Part shown: positions 1-8,000 of the stretch, in pieces
How positions within the stretch are numbered: position 1 is the stretch's first letter
How the letters are laid out: the number at the start of each line of letters is the position of its first letter
From: Desulfobacterales bacterium
GTDB taxonomy: Bacteria; Desulfobacterota; Desulfobacteria; Desulfobacterales; 4be13
Assembly: GCA_029934695.1 (NCBI GenBank)
Contig: JAOZLU010000173.1
Span: forward strand, 1-11,843
Length of the DNA stretch: 11,843 nt
Reading direction: 5' to 3'
Position numbers and translations under genes: made by a program
Notes under the pieces: generated by a model
The model's input: only the letters and a program-made list of their open reading frames with translations
Told to the model about the DNA's origin: nothing
Databases searched by the model: none

Positions 1-65
1 CCTCCAACCTTTGAAGCATGTCCGAAGAGCTGACACATCGCCTTTTGCTATTGTGCAATATTATC

Positions 66-94
66 TTGACAAATCTCCATAAAAAATTTATATG
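66..94 (+). promoter_or_regulatory. Probable sigma-70-type promoter of the integrase gene
   Basis: A perfect -35 hexamer TTGACA at 66-71 is followed after 17 bases by TATATG at 89-94, a four-of-six match to TATAAT, in an AT-rich context. Transcription would begin near base 101, leaving a leader of roughly 50 bases before the integrase start at 155. The -10 region lies inside the first copy of a repeated leader segment (77-96). This is a motif match only. Confidence 0.55.
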
Positions 95-249
95 CAGATG
101 ATGAGGTTATCGGAACATTAAGTCCATAAAAAGTTTATACGCATAAGGTGAAGTATGCCAGATTATTTTACTCCTAAAAGAGAAATTACAATTTATGAAG
201 CAGTTGAAGAATATCTGATGGAAAAAGAGGTTATCGGAACATTAAGTCC
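77..249 (+). repeat. Collapsed tandem duplication of the integrase leader and 5' codons
   Basis: Two pairs of direct repeats are interleaved. A 20-base leader segment at 77-96 recurs at 124-143 with 18 of 20 identical. A 23-base segment at 103-125 recurs exactly at 227-249, where it encodes integrase residues 25-32 (EVIGTLSP). The order leader, codons, leader, codons fits a tandem duplication of about 124-126 bases (second copy 124-249) whose first copy lost about 77 internal bases, leaving 77-125. Read in the integrase frame, the first copy ends in TAA just after the repeated codons, so it is a dead fragment. The repeats are directly visible; the history is inferred. Confidence 0.75.
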
Positions 250-1114
250 TGAATCAATCCATAATCGCAGATATGAACTGAAAAGGTTTGCAAAATTCTG
301 TAAATCCCATAATTTGGAAAAAACAGCAGATATTAAGAAAAATATCATCATATCCTATTTATCTGTGAATAAAATATCAAAAGCCTCCAAGTTGGGAATA
401 ATTTATGTTTTAACCGGATTTATGGACTATTTGGTGGATGAGGAACTGATATTGGATAATATTGCAGCTTCGATCCAAAAACCGAAAATATATCCACCAA
501 GAGCAGATTATCTGACTTATGACGAGCTTGAAAGATTATTTCAGTCAGAGGCACAAAATTCCCACCGTAAAGCGACAGACCGGAACTTATTGCTTTTCGG
601 TTTATTTACGGACCTCTGTCTGCGAGTATCGGAAGTTGTCAACTTAACGCTTGATGATGTGCGTTTGGAGTCTCAGGAGGTCTGGATTACCCGAAAAAGG
701 GATAAAACAGACAATATTCCTTTAAATGATGATATCGTGGAAAAATTTCATCGCTGGTATGCGATAAGGCCCGAATACAAAGGAAATGAATCGCCGTGGG
801 TATTTTTGTCAAGTCATGGCAGACAACTCAGACGGAGGCAGGTTCATTACATCGTAAGCCAGGCACTCCGGCGGGCGAACATCGTCAAACGAAAACAGGG
901 CCCGCATCTTTTGCGACATTCAGGTGCCAGCCTCAAAGCCCGTGCAGGAGAAAACCTCATCATGATACAATATCTTCTGGGCCATGAAAATCTGAACACC
1001 ACCCGGAGATACCTGCATTTCGAGTGGGAGGAGCTTAAAGAGATGGTCGGAAGAAGTCCTGTGCTGGGAGAGAATAATGGAAAAAATGACAGCTTAAATC
1101 GGAAAAACAGGTGA
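155..1114 (+). CDS. Tyrosine recombinase / phage-type integrase (XerC/XerD-like)
   Basis: A 319-residue site-specific recombinase of the tyrosine integrase family, which cuts and rejoins DNA through a 3'-phosphotyrosyl link. Residues about 10-110 form the SAM-like core-binding domain and about 120-300 the catalytic domain. The catalytic set is complete: R157 (in LCLRVSEV), K184, H251 and R254 (HLLRH), H277 (LGHENL) and nucleophile Y286 (TTRRYLH). The length is slightly above the roughly 300 residues of XerC/XerD. ATG 155 has AAGGTG at 145-150, rather close, and sits behind the promoter at 66-94. No other phage or transposon gene is next to it, so it could be a solitary Xer-like enzyme, a remnant, or the end of an element lying to the left. 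The coding sequence is mosaic in base composition: by hand count about 32% GC at 181-540 against 47% at 541-1020. The family is certain; the biological substrate is unknown. Confidence 0.95.
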   Translation: MPDYFTPKREITIYEAVEEYLMEKEVIGTLSPESIHNRRYELKRFAKFCKSHNLEKTADIKKNIIISYLSVNKISKASKLGIIYVLTGFMDYLVDEELILDNIAASIQKPKIYPPRADYLTYDELERLFQSEAQNSHRKATDRNLLLFGLFTDLCLRVSEVVNLTLDDVRLESQEVWITRKRDKTDNIPLNDDIVEKFHRWYAIRPEYKGNESPWVFLSSHGRQLRRRQVHYIVSQALRRANIVKRKQGPHLLRHSGASLKARAGENLIMIQYLLGHENLNTTRRYLHFEWEELKEMVGRSPVLGENNGKNDSLNRKNR

Positions 1115-1613
1115 TTTCAGGCTGTCCTGAAAGATATTGTCCGAATTCTCAGACCGCCAGGATATTTTGATGTGTTCCATCTGGTACACAGAATGATACG
1201 TTTTCAATTTTAGGGGGATGTCCGAGAACAGTCCGCCAGTTCATTCCTGAGTTCTCAGACACAGTTTTTAGTCTTGGAGAATTGGATCCGGCGGTTCAGT
1301 CACAGTTCTGAAGTGAGAGGTGAGAGTAGGAATGCCGTTTTTTTCTGCAAGGATGCCCAAAAATATGTTGCACAGATTCAACATATCTGCTATCAGCATT
1401 CCTGTTTCCATGATTTTTAAAGACCGGACTTGGCTTAAAACACTGTGAACCCATAAATAAAAGATGCCCCGGAATCAACAAATCTGGAAGGACAAAGACA
1501 CTCAGTTTCTGAAACGGCACCGCGTCATGGAAACCTGATTGCCCCAGTCCTCCTGTCTGAAATCGGGTTTTTTTACCATCAAATTGAAGTGTATGGAAAG
1601 ATAGGATTCAGGA
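1115..1613. other. Gene-poor spacer with short repeats and hairpins
   Basis: No convincing gene is seen. Immediately after the integrase stop is a perfect 7-base-pair hairpin (1115-1121 with 1126-1132, 4-base loop) without a T-run. An imperfect palindrome lies at 1171-1190 (8-base arms, one mismatch). TGTCCGA occurs at 1138-1144 and 1219-1225, each followed within about 10 bases by CCGCCAG, and TTCTCAGAC occurs at 1146-1154 and 1252-1260, so 1138-1260 looks like a degenerate repeat. On the minus strand a 47-codon frame (1268-1411) and an overlapping 74-codon frame (1296-1520) are open. Neither has a ribosome binding site or recognisable motif, and I do not call them genes. Confidence 0.5.
1531..1574 (+). 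terminator. Possible intrinsic terminator upstream of the methyltransferase
   Basis: Bases 1531-1540 can pair with 1561-1570 over ten positions (one G-T wobble) around a 20-base loop, and a run of T continues to 1574. The stem is AT-rich and the loop long, so termination would be weak. It would stop rightward transcription leaving the integrase and spacer before the methyltransferase. Confidence 0.35.
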
Positions 1614-2339
1614 ATGACTTGTTATAACGCGTCAGATTACGGAGAAAAGTTTGCGGATATCTATGATCGCTGGTATCAGACTTACGATCCTTATATCATC
1701 AGCACACTGGAGGAACTGGCCCGGGGAGGGCCGGTGTTGGAATTGGGCATAGGAACCGGACGGATTGCCCTGCCATTGGCAAAAAAAGGGATTGAAATTC
1801 ACGGCATTGACGCGTCTCCTTCCATGGTGGCCAAACTTCGGGCCAAACCCGGAGGAGATGCGATACCGGTGACCATGGGCAATTTTGCGGATGTTGATGT
1901 TGAAGGCGAATTTTCCCTGATATTCATCGCGTTCAACACGTTCTTCGGGCTGCCCTCCCAAAATGAGCAGATTCGCTGCTTCCGAGAGGTGGCAGGGCAT
2001 CTTTCAGGAGACGGCCTTTTTGTCATTGAGGCATTTGTGCCTGATATGAGAATGTTTGACAGAGACCGGTTTGCAAAAGCATCGAAAAAGGATGAAATTA
2101 GCATTGATGTGCCTGCACATGATTGGGTGAACCAGAGATTGGATATCCAGCGGGTGGTCATCAATGAAAGGGGTATCCGGTTTTATCCGGCAGCATTTCG
2201 TTATGCCTGGCATTCTGAGATGGATCTGATGGCGCGGCTCGCAGGCATGAATCTGCGTCATCGCTGGGGAAGATGGAATCAGGAGCCGTTTACCCCAATT
2301 TCAGAAAAACACATCTCAGTGTATGAACGTGATGTGTGA
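1614..2339 (+). CDS. Class I SAM-dependent methyltransferase
   Basis: A 241-residue cytosolic protein with the Rossmann-type methyltransferase fold. Motif I, VLELGIGTGR, at residues 41-50 is the glycine-rich S-adenosylmethionine loop. D66 in HGIDAS is the acidic residue at the end of beta strand 2 expected to bind the ribose hydroxyls. DVEGEFSLIFIAFNTFF (about 95-111) is the motif IV region. The C-terminal third holds the usual beta-strand extension. The start ATG 1614 follows TAGGA at 1602-1606 with 7-base spacing. It stands alone between the gene-poor spacer and the convergent glycosylase gene, 83 bases away. Nothing in the sequence or neighbours shows the substrate; small molecules are typical for this compact type, but that is family knowledge, not evidence here. 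Confidence 0.9.
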   Translation: MTCYNASDYGEKFADIYDRWYQTYDPYIISTLEELARGGPVLELGIGTGRIALPLAKKGIEIHGIDASPSMVAKLRAKPGGDAIPVTMGNFADVDVEGEFSLIFIAFNTFFGLPSQNEQIRCFREVAGHLSGDGLFVIEAFVPDMRMFDRDRFAKASKKDEISIDVPAHDWVNQRLDIQRVVINERGIRFYPAAFRYAWHSEMDLMARLAGMNLRHRWGRWNQEPFTPISEKHISVYERDV

Positions 2340-2422
2340 GAACTCCTGAACCCAAAACCCGGAAACAGCAAACGACCACTGTCAGACTGAACCTGATCAG
2401 ATGGAGGCATCCGCCTGAATTT

Positions 2423-3151
2423 TCATATATTTTTCAGTTCCTTCATCAACTTCTGAATATCTTCCCATGTCTCACGTTTCTTTTCAGGATGCCTGACAAG
2501 ATGTGCCGGATGGAATGTGGGCATGACTTTGATTCCTTCATAGTTGTGAAATCGTCCCCTGAGCCTTGAAATCGGTTCCCGGGTGATAAGAATCGCCTGG
2601 GCAGCAGACTCGCCGAGTGCACATATAAACGCCGGTTTTATGGCTGCAATCTGCCGTTTAAGAAAAGGCAGACACGCGATTATCTCATCAGGTCCAGGAG
2701 GTCTGTTCCCGGGGGGACGGCATTTGACAATGTTGCATACATAGACCTGATTTCGGGTGAGTTTCATGCCATTCTCAATGATCTTGGTGAGAAGCTGACC
2801 TGCTTCCCCGACAAAAGGTTCCCCGCTCTGGTCTTCCTCATAACCTGGGGCATCGCCGACAAAGACAAGCCTTGCCCCGGGATTGCCCGCACCAAATACA
2901 ATATTCATACGACCGGCAGAAAGTTTGCATCGCCGGCAGTTGCTGATGAGCCTGCGGATGATTTCAAGCATGTCCGGGGAAGAAGTCTGTTGCCGGTTTT
3001 GAACCTGCGACGCGTCTTTTCCCCAATTTCTTAAAATATCAAGGCTTTTTTCTGAACAGTCAAAGCCCTGGCATCCTGTCTCAGCCAGGAAACCGAGGTG
3101 ATTTCTGATCTCTCCGGTCACAGCAATAAAATGTTTCTTATCCATTCTCAT
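2423..3151 (-). CDS. Uracil-DNA glycosylase, family 4 (iron-sulfur type)
   Basis: A 242-residue base-excision repair enzyme that removes uracil from DNA. Family signatures are present: GDAPG at 99-103 followed by EED (105-107) and PFVGEAGQLL (112-121), and the C-terminal HP motif in TFHPAHLVR (H214, P215). Four cysteines placed as in family 4 should hold a 4Fe-4S cluster: C72 and C75 (CRRC), C144 (NIVKC) and C160. Motif A has aspartate (D100) where glutamate is common (GEAPG). About 70 residues precede the first cluster cysteine; this poorly conserved N-terminal extension is common in the longer bacterial members. The first ATG (3149-3151) was chosen because AGGT stands about 9 bases before it, whereas the next in-frame ATG two codons on has no such site. 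It lies downstream of recD on the same strand but behind a probable terminator. Confidence 0.92.
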   Translation of the reverse strand: MRMDKKHFIAVTGEIRNHLGFLAETGCQGFDCSEKSLDILRNWGKDASQVQNRQQTSSPDMLEIIRRLISNCRRCKLSAGRMNIVFGAGNPGARLVFVGDAPGYEEDQSGEPFVGEAGQLLTKIIENGMKLTRNQVYVCNIVKCRPPGNRPPGPDEIIACLPFLKRQIAAIKPAFICALGESAAQAILITREPISRLRGRFHNYEGIKVMPTFHPAHLVRHPEKKRETWEDIQKLMKELKNI

Positions 3152-3192
3152 TCTTGTTTACCTGGTAGTTTTTAAGATAATATCAGCAGAAC

Positions 3193-3240
3193 AAAAAAGC
3201 TCCCGTCGGATTGCTGAATTCGGCGCAATCCGAACCGGGT
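3193..3240 (-). terminator. Probable intrinsic terminator downstream of recD
   Basis: Read on the minus strand, repeat copy 1 folds into a long stem (CGGATTGC with GCAATCCG, outer CCCG/CGGG) and is followed directly by six T (3198-3193). This is the arrangement of a Rho-independent terminator about 80 bases past the recD stop. It would end the ATPase/nuclease-recC-recD transcript and separate it from the glycosylase gene. The second repeat copy (3269-3315), nearer recD, lacks a T-run. Confidence 0.6.
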
Positions 3241-3315
3241 GAGGATTTGTTTACGATCTGATCTGAATGCTCCCGCGGGATTGCCAAATCCGGTACAATT
3301 CAAACCGGGCAGGAT
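3199..3315. repeat. Two direct copies of a 47-48 base hairpin-forming repeat
   Basis: Bases 3199-3246 and 3269-3315 are diverged copies of one unit, both starting GCTCCCG and containing AACCGGG near the end. By hand, 32 of 42 aligned positions match (3199-3240 against 3269-3310), and nine of the ten differences are transitions. Copy 1 contains a perfect 8-base inverted repeat, CGGATTGC with GCAATCCG around a 10-base loop, extended by outer CCCG/CGGG. In copy 2 the outer arms remain but the inner stem is partly decayed. The pair fills most of the recD-glycosylase gap. It looks like a small dispersed palindromic repeat of the REP type, but genome-wide copy number cannot be judged from here. Confidence 0.7.
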
Positions 3316-3321
3316 TATCTG

Positions 3322-5034
3322 TTATTTTCCCCGCAGCGCATCCCGCAGCCCTGATGTCCGCTGAATGCGCCGGGAGACTGCTTCACGAAAAATGCTCTCA
3401 GTTCCCCATATTTCAACATGATGTATTGCACGGGTAACCCCAGTATAAATGAGTTCTCTTGTCAATACAGGTGAATCCCTGTCCGGGAGAAGAAGCAGCA
3501 CGTTGTCAAACTCCGATCCCTGACTTTTATGCACGGTCATGGCATAGACAGTTTCATGCTCGGGCAGTCTGAGCGGATGAACTTTTCTCGGAAGCCCGTC
3601 AGCATCTGGGAAAAACACCCTGAGTCCATTCCCTGCCTCGGGATCTGGAAGGGTGATCCCCACATCACCATTGAACAGGCGGAGGTGATAGTCATTGCGG
3701 GTAATCATCACCGGACGGCCTTCGTACCAGGTTTTGTCAGGTTTTATAAGGTTTTTTCCCATGAGAATTCGCTCCGCGGCCTTGTTTACGGCAACTGCGC
3801 CGTAAGGTCCCTTTCTGAGCGCGCACAGAATGCGAAACTGTTCAAATTGCTGAAAAATTTTCAAAGGGTCGTGAATGGCCTGCAAATAGTCTTTGAATCC
3901 CTGTATCACCGTGTCCCTGATACCTCGCACCAAGTCATCGCGGCGGGGCAGTTCTTTCCAGCGAATATCTCCGTGTGTTTCATCCTTCATGCAGCTTAAC
4001 GCATGATCCGCATTTCCCAAATTCACCGCAAGACTGACCGCACCGATGCCGCTGTCCCCTCTGAATCTGTAGCTCTCCCGCAGTTGAACAATGCCTCTGC
4101 ATTCAGATTCGCATATATCACCAAGTGCGGCCCCTGCCTCCACCGAAGCCAGTTGATCCTTATCGCCCAGCAATATGAGCCGGGCATCCGGGGCAATTGC
4201 CTGGACAAGCTTGGACATCAGCGCCATATCCACCATGGACGCTTCGTCCACCACCACGATATCCGCAGACAGCCGATTTTTGGCGTTATGATGGAAATAT
4301 GGCGAGTCCGGAATGCTCCCGAGGAGCCGGTGCAGGGTTGAAGCTTCTTCGGGAATAGCGTCTCTGATGCCGTCAAAAACGCTTTTCATTTTCTCACGAA
4401 GAATAGATTCCTGCAATCTGGCCGCAGCCTTGCCGGTGGGCGCGGCAAGGGCAATTTTCTGCCGGCTGTTCTGCTCCAGCAGCAGGGCCAGAATTTTTGC
4501 GACTGTTGTGGTCTTGCCGGTTCCCGGGCCTCCGGAAATTACGCAGAATCTTTGGGTCAGTGCAGTAAACGCGGCAACCTTCTGCCAGTCAGTTTCTTCA
4601 GTCTGGTTCGCGGGAAAGAGCCGCTCCAATCCCTCTTCCAATAATTTGAAATCAATGTCTTTCGCATCCTGGACAACCCATTTTCTGATCAGATTCGCCA
4701 GCTTTTCCTGATATTCCCAATAGCGGTACAGATAAAGCCGTGACCTCCCATCCAGGATCAGAGGCTTGTATTCGCCCGGTTTTCCCACCACAGGGCTTCT
4801 TTCAAGTTTCCTGCGCCAGTTCTCCAGTTCAGAAGGACTGACAGGAATCTCCATATCGCCGGAAAGCTCGACGCAGATATGCCCCTGTTCTTTATAATGA
4901 CTTACCAGCACTGCCGCGAGGGAAACTTCCGCCACGTCTTTTTTGACAAGTTTCGCTGTGAAATTTTTAAAATGAATATCCAGATAAGAAAATGTCATAT
5001 TCTCGTAAAAGCGATCTATGGTTTCTTTTTTCAT
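3322..5034 (-). CDS. recD: Exodeoxyribonuclease V alpha subunit, RecD helicase
   Basis: A 570-residue superfamily 1B, 5'-to-3' DNA helicase, the fast motor of RecBCD in double-strand break repair; E. coli RecD is about 608 residues. After an N-terminal domain (1-150, contacts RecB in the known complex) come Walker A GGPGTGKTT at 168-176 (K174), motif Ia APTGKAAARL at 198-207, TLHRLLG at 233-239, Walker B VVDEAS at 261-266, motif III LLGDKDQLASVEAG at 288-301, motif V region TVHKSQGSEFD at 500-510 and motif VI YTGVTRA at 530-536. All helicase motifs are intact, so it should be an active ATPase. ATG 5032-5034 was chosen because the frame matches the family start there and a weak GAG-type site precedes it. 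It follows recC after 59 bases. The missing recB is odd, because RecD normally attaches through RecB. Confidence 0.95.
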   Translation of the reverse strand: MKKETIDRFYENMTFSYLDIHFKNFTAKLVKKDVAEVSLAAVLVSHYKEQGHICVELSGDMEIPVSPSELENWRRKLERSPVVGKPGEYKPLILDGRSRLYLYRYWEYQEKLANLIRKWVVQDAKDIDFKLLEEGLERLFPANQTEETDWQKVAAFTALTQRFCVISGGPGTGKTTTVAKILALLLEQNSRQKIALAAPTGKAAARLQESILREKMKSVFDGIRDAIPEEASTLHRLLGSIPDSPYFHHNAKNRLSADIVVVDEASMVDMALMSKLVQAIAPDARLILLGDKDQLASVEAGAALGDICESECRGIVQLRESYRFRGDSGIGAVSLAVNLGNADHALSCMKDETHGDIRWKELPRRDDLVRGIRDTVIQGFKDYLQAIHDPLKIFQQFEQFRILCALRKGPYGAVAVNKAAERILMGKNLIKPDKTWYEGRPVMITRNDYHLRLFNGDVGITLPDPEAGNGLRVFFPDADGLPRKVHPLRLPEHETVYAMTVHKSQGSEFDNVLLLLPDRDSPVLTRELIYTGVTRAIHHVEIWGTESIFREAVSRRIQRTSGLRDALRGK

Positions 5035-5072
5035 ACGTTCTCACTCATAAATTTATCAGAATGCTCTGGGGT

Positions 5073-5090
5073 GCGAAAATCATTTTTCGC
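5073..5090. repeat. Perfect palindrome in the recC-recD gap
   Basis: GCGAAAA (5073-5079) and TTTTCGC (5084-5090) are perfect 7-base arms around TCAT. The palindrome begins a few bases past the recC stop (TGA, 5096-5094) and fills a third of the short gap before recD. It could cap or attenuate the transcript, or mark a deletion junction. It lacks a proper GC stem plus T-run, so a terminator is not claimed. Confidence 0.45.
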
Positions 5091-5093
5091 CCT

Positions 5094-8000
5094 TCACGCC
5101 ACCTTTTTCTGTGCATTTATGACCGGCTCAAAAATATCCAAAGCAGCTCCCTGAAATTCCGAGTCAAGGGGATCGTTCTGATTGAAACACATCTGAAAAT
5201 AGGAATCCTCGTCAATTTCACCGCGTCTGTAGTCATTCCCTCTCCAAATCTTCTGTGCCCCTGCCAGGGCGTTTTCAGGAGATCTGCCTTTTTCAATAAG
5301 TTGTTCCGCATATTCCCAGGACGCTTTCGGAAAAAAATGAAGGGGTTTTTTAAGCGAACTCCAGTATATCTTCATCAGTTTCTCCAGAATTTCTTTGCTG
5401 CCTTCCATCGGCGCGTATTCCCATACAGAATCTGAGCCTGCAAGCATACTGGTCTGAGGATAATTATCCGTCTGAATACTGTTCAGAGCCAAATGATGAA
5501 TCCATATTCGGACGCGATCCTTTGCTTTCACTTTTGCATAGCGGTAATGAATCATCCTTTGAGGATAAATATCCTCAACTCTTCCGTTCAGTTTGAAACC
5601 GTTCAGGCTCAGATCCAGTTCCACGGGTTTCAGGGGCATCCCCTGAATATAGGGCGTTATTTTTCTCACAAAACCGTCAACGCCCCGGGCAAGCTTCTCA
5701 TAAATACACGCGCCTGCAGTTCCGTGGGGCAGTTCGCCGGAAGCCTTTTTTAACGCAAAAAATTGTTCGAGATTCTGTCCGTCAAGTTTTTTTCCTATCA
5801 AACTCTGATCAAGCGCGTATTTTTCCAGCCCTTTGACATCAAAGGGCTCTTTCTCTTCAAGAACAGATTCGCCCTCATTGAGATAAATGCCAAGTCGCTG
5901 GTTCAGAAGAAATTTTGCCGGGTTGCTGAAAAAAGAGCAAAGCTCTCTCAGATGAATTGTTTTCCGCTCGGCTTCAGGGTCGGAAATTCCTTTGGAAATA
6001 AATGGCCTGGGAGGTTCCCGTGGTTCCATAAGACATCGGGCTGCCCGGAGGTTTTCCTTGGAATAGCTGAAAAGCTGTTGAGGTTTGGAAGTATTTTTAT
6101 GCTTCATTATAAAATCCCCGCTCACTTCGCCACATTTGAAATATTCAGGACTGAACGCCTGCAGCCGATGCTTTACAACGATGTGATCTGACAGAATATT
6201 CTTCTCTGGAATCTCAAAGCCTTTTTCGATGTAATCCATGATTTCGCTCACCAGAACGGACGGCGGAATATCGCTGTTATCCCGGATGCTTTGCCCCATG
6301 TAGCTGATATACAGTTTTTCTCTGGCAGACAGCACAGACTCCAGGAAGAGATAGCGGTCATCATTTCGCAGTGACGGGTCCCCTCGCTCAGGCCTCTTTG
6401 CCATGAGATCAAAGCCCAATGTTTTTGACTGTCTCGGATAAGCATCCGAGTCCATGCCCACAAGGCATAAGACTTTGAAAGGAATGCTCCGCATGGGCAA
6501 CATGGCGCAGAAAGTGACGCCGCCGGCAATGAATCCGAATCCGGAGCCTTCTTTCTGAAGGTAATTCGCCAGGTGAGAACGGATGACATGAATATCTGCC
6601 TTCTCATCAAACCCAGACCGGTCTTGCATCTCAGCCAAGCCGTTCAGAACTTGCCGTACTGCCTCTGTTTCATCCTCGGTATCTTCATTTATATTGAAAA
6701 ATCCGTCAAGAATTGCTTTCAGCGTATCAGACCATTCTGACAGAGATTGCAGCCTCTCCAGAGATTTCATGCAGGAGAAAAGCCGATCCGTGAATTCGAG
6801 AAATTTTCCAAGTACAGCAGCTTCGTTCCCTTCAATAAAATCATAAGGAAGAATCCCCTTGAACATTTTTTCTTCTTCTCCGGGCATGGCAAAGCCCAGG
6901 AGGAGACGCTCCAAGCCTGTTCGCCATGTATTTTCAGGCAGTCCGGGCAATCCCAGTGACCTGCGGTTCTGTTCGTCAATTCCCCATCGAATCCGCGTGT
7001 CCTGCACCCATCTCCGAATCATGTCAATATCTGCTTCCGACAAATCGAATCGCTGATACACCGCGGGATATTCAAGAACGGAAAGCACCTGGGCCGCACC
7101 AAAACGGCTTCCTCCAAGGTCAAGAATACGGATAAAAGTATCAACGACCCGACTCTCCAACCTGAGACTCCGATCCGCTATACTGAAAGGGATTCTCCGG
7201 GGATCATTTCCCGGCAAGTCAAAGACAGTTTGGATATAAGGCGAATATTTTTCAATATCCGGTGTCATCACCAAAATATCCCCGGGCATCAGGTCCGGAT
7301 CGTTTTGAAACATGCCAAGGAGCCTGTCATGCAGCACCTCAATTTCCCGCATGGGGCTGTGACAGGAATGTATCTGAATGGAAGCGTCATCTTCTGAAAT
7401 CACCGTCTTTTCCTCTTGTTCCGCACCTCGCTCCCTGAGATTCAGAATATCAGATTGAAGAGACAGGAGCAGTGCAGGTTCACCCGGGTCTTCAAAATTT
7501 GAATAGTCCTCGCTGGCGAATTCGTTGATCAGATCAAAGAAATCCCTTCCCAACATACCCATGGACGCGAGAAGGCTGTTGCCCTGTTCAAGATAAAGAT
7601 ATTCCCTGCCAATATCCTGTGCGGTCTGCTTGTCTGTCAGTCTTTTTTTCTCACTGTTTGAAAGAATATCTCCCCAGTATTGTTCGCACGGATTCATAAG
7701 AAACAGGTTGACCTCGGCAAAGTGGGAGATGGCATCAAGCACCTGGATATGGAACCGGGGCAGGCTTGATATGCCAAACACGGAAATTCTCTGGAAAGAG
7801 AAGGGGGAGACGGGTGAAAAAGGCAGGAGTAACTGTCCTCTGTCCGGCAGAGACTGTCCTTTTTCAAGCATTCCAAAAAAAAGCTTTGCAAGTGCTGCAC
7901 GATGTTTTTCCTCGCTTCCCCTGATCAGTTCTCTCCAGAGAATTGCCTGCCAGTGATTTTCCCTGCCTTTTTCCCAATCAAAAATCATTTTGGGACGGAA

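Noticed and set aside
1632..2261. Minus-strand frames of 85 to 122 codons opposite the methyltransferase
   Set aside because: The + strand frame carries clear SAM-binding motifs and a ribosome binding site; the opposite frames have neither.
2405..2425. Small hairpin AGGC-ATCC-GCCT between the convergent methyltransferase and glycosylase genes
   Set aside because: A four-base-pair stem is too short to support a terminator call, although the place would suit one.
2336..2569. 77-codon + strand frame overlapping the methyltransferase stop by four bases
   Set aside because: The ATG-TGA overlap looks like coupling, but most of the frame is antisense to the 3' end of the uracil-DNA glycosylase gene and the translation has no motif.
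3529..4711. Long open frames on the + strand inside the recD region (3529-3999, 4003-4341, 4313-4711)
   Set aside because: They lie antisense to helicase motifs of recD, have no plausible start sites or recognisable domains, and are expected shadows of a conserved minus-strand gene.
5763..6191. 142-codon + strand frame and several shorter ones within recC
   Set aside because: Antisense to a full-length, well-conserved recC; residue composition is Phe/Ser/Cys-rich, typical of shadow frames.
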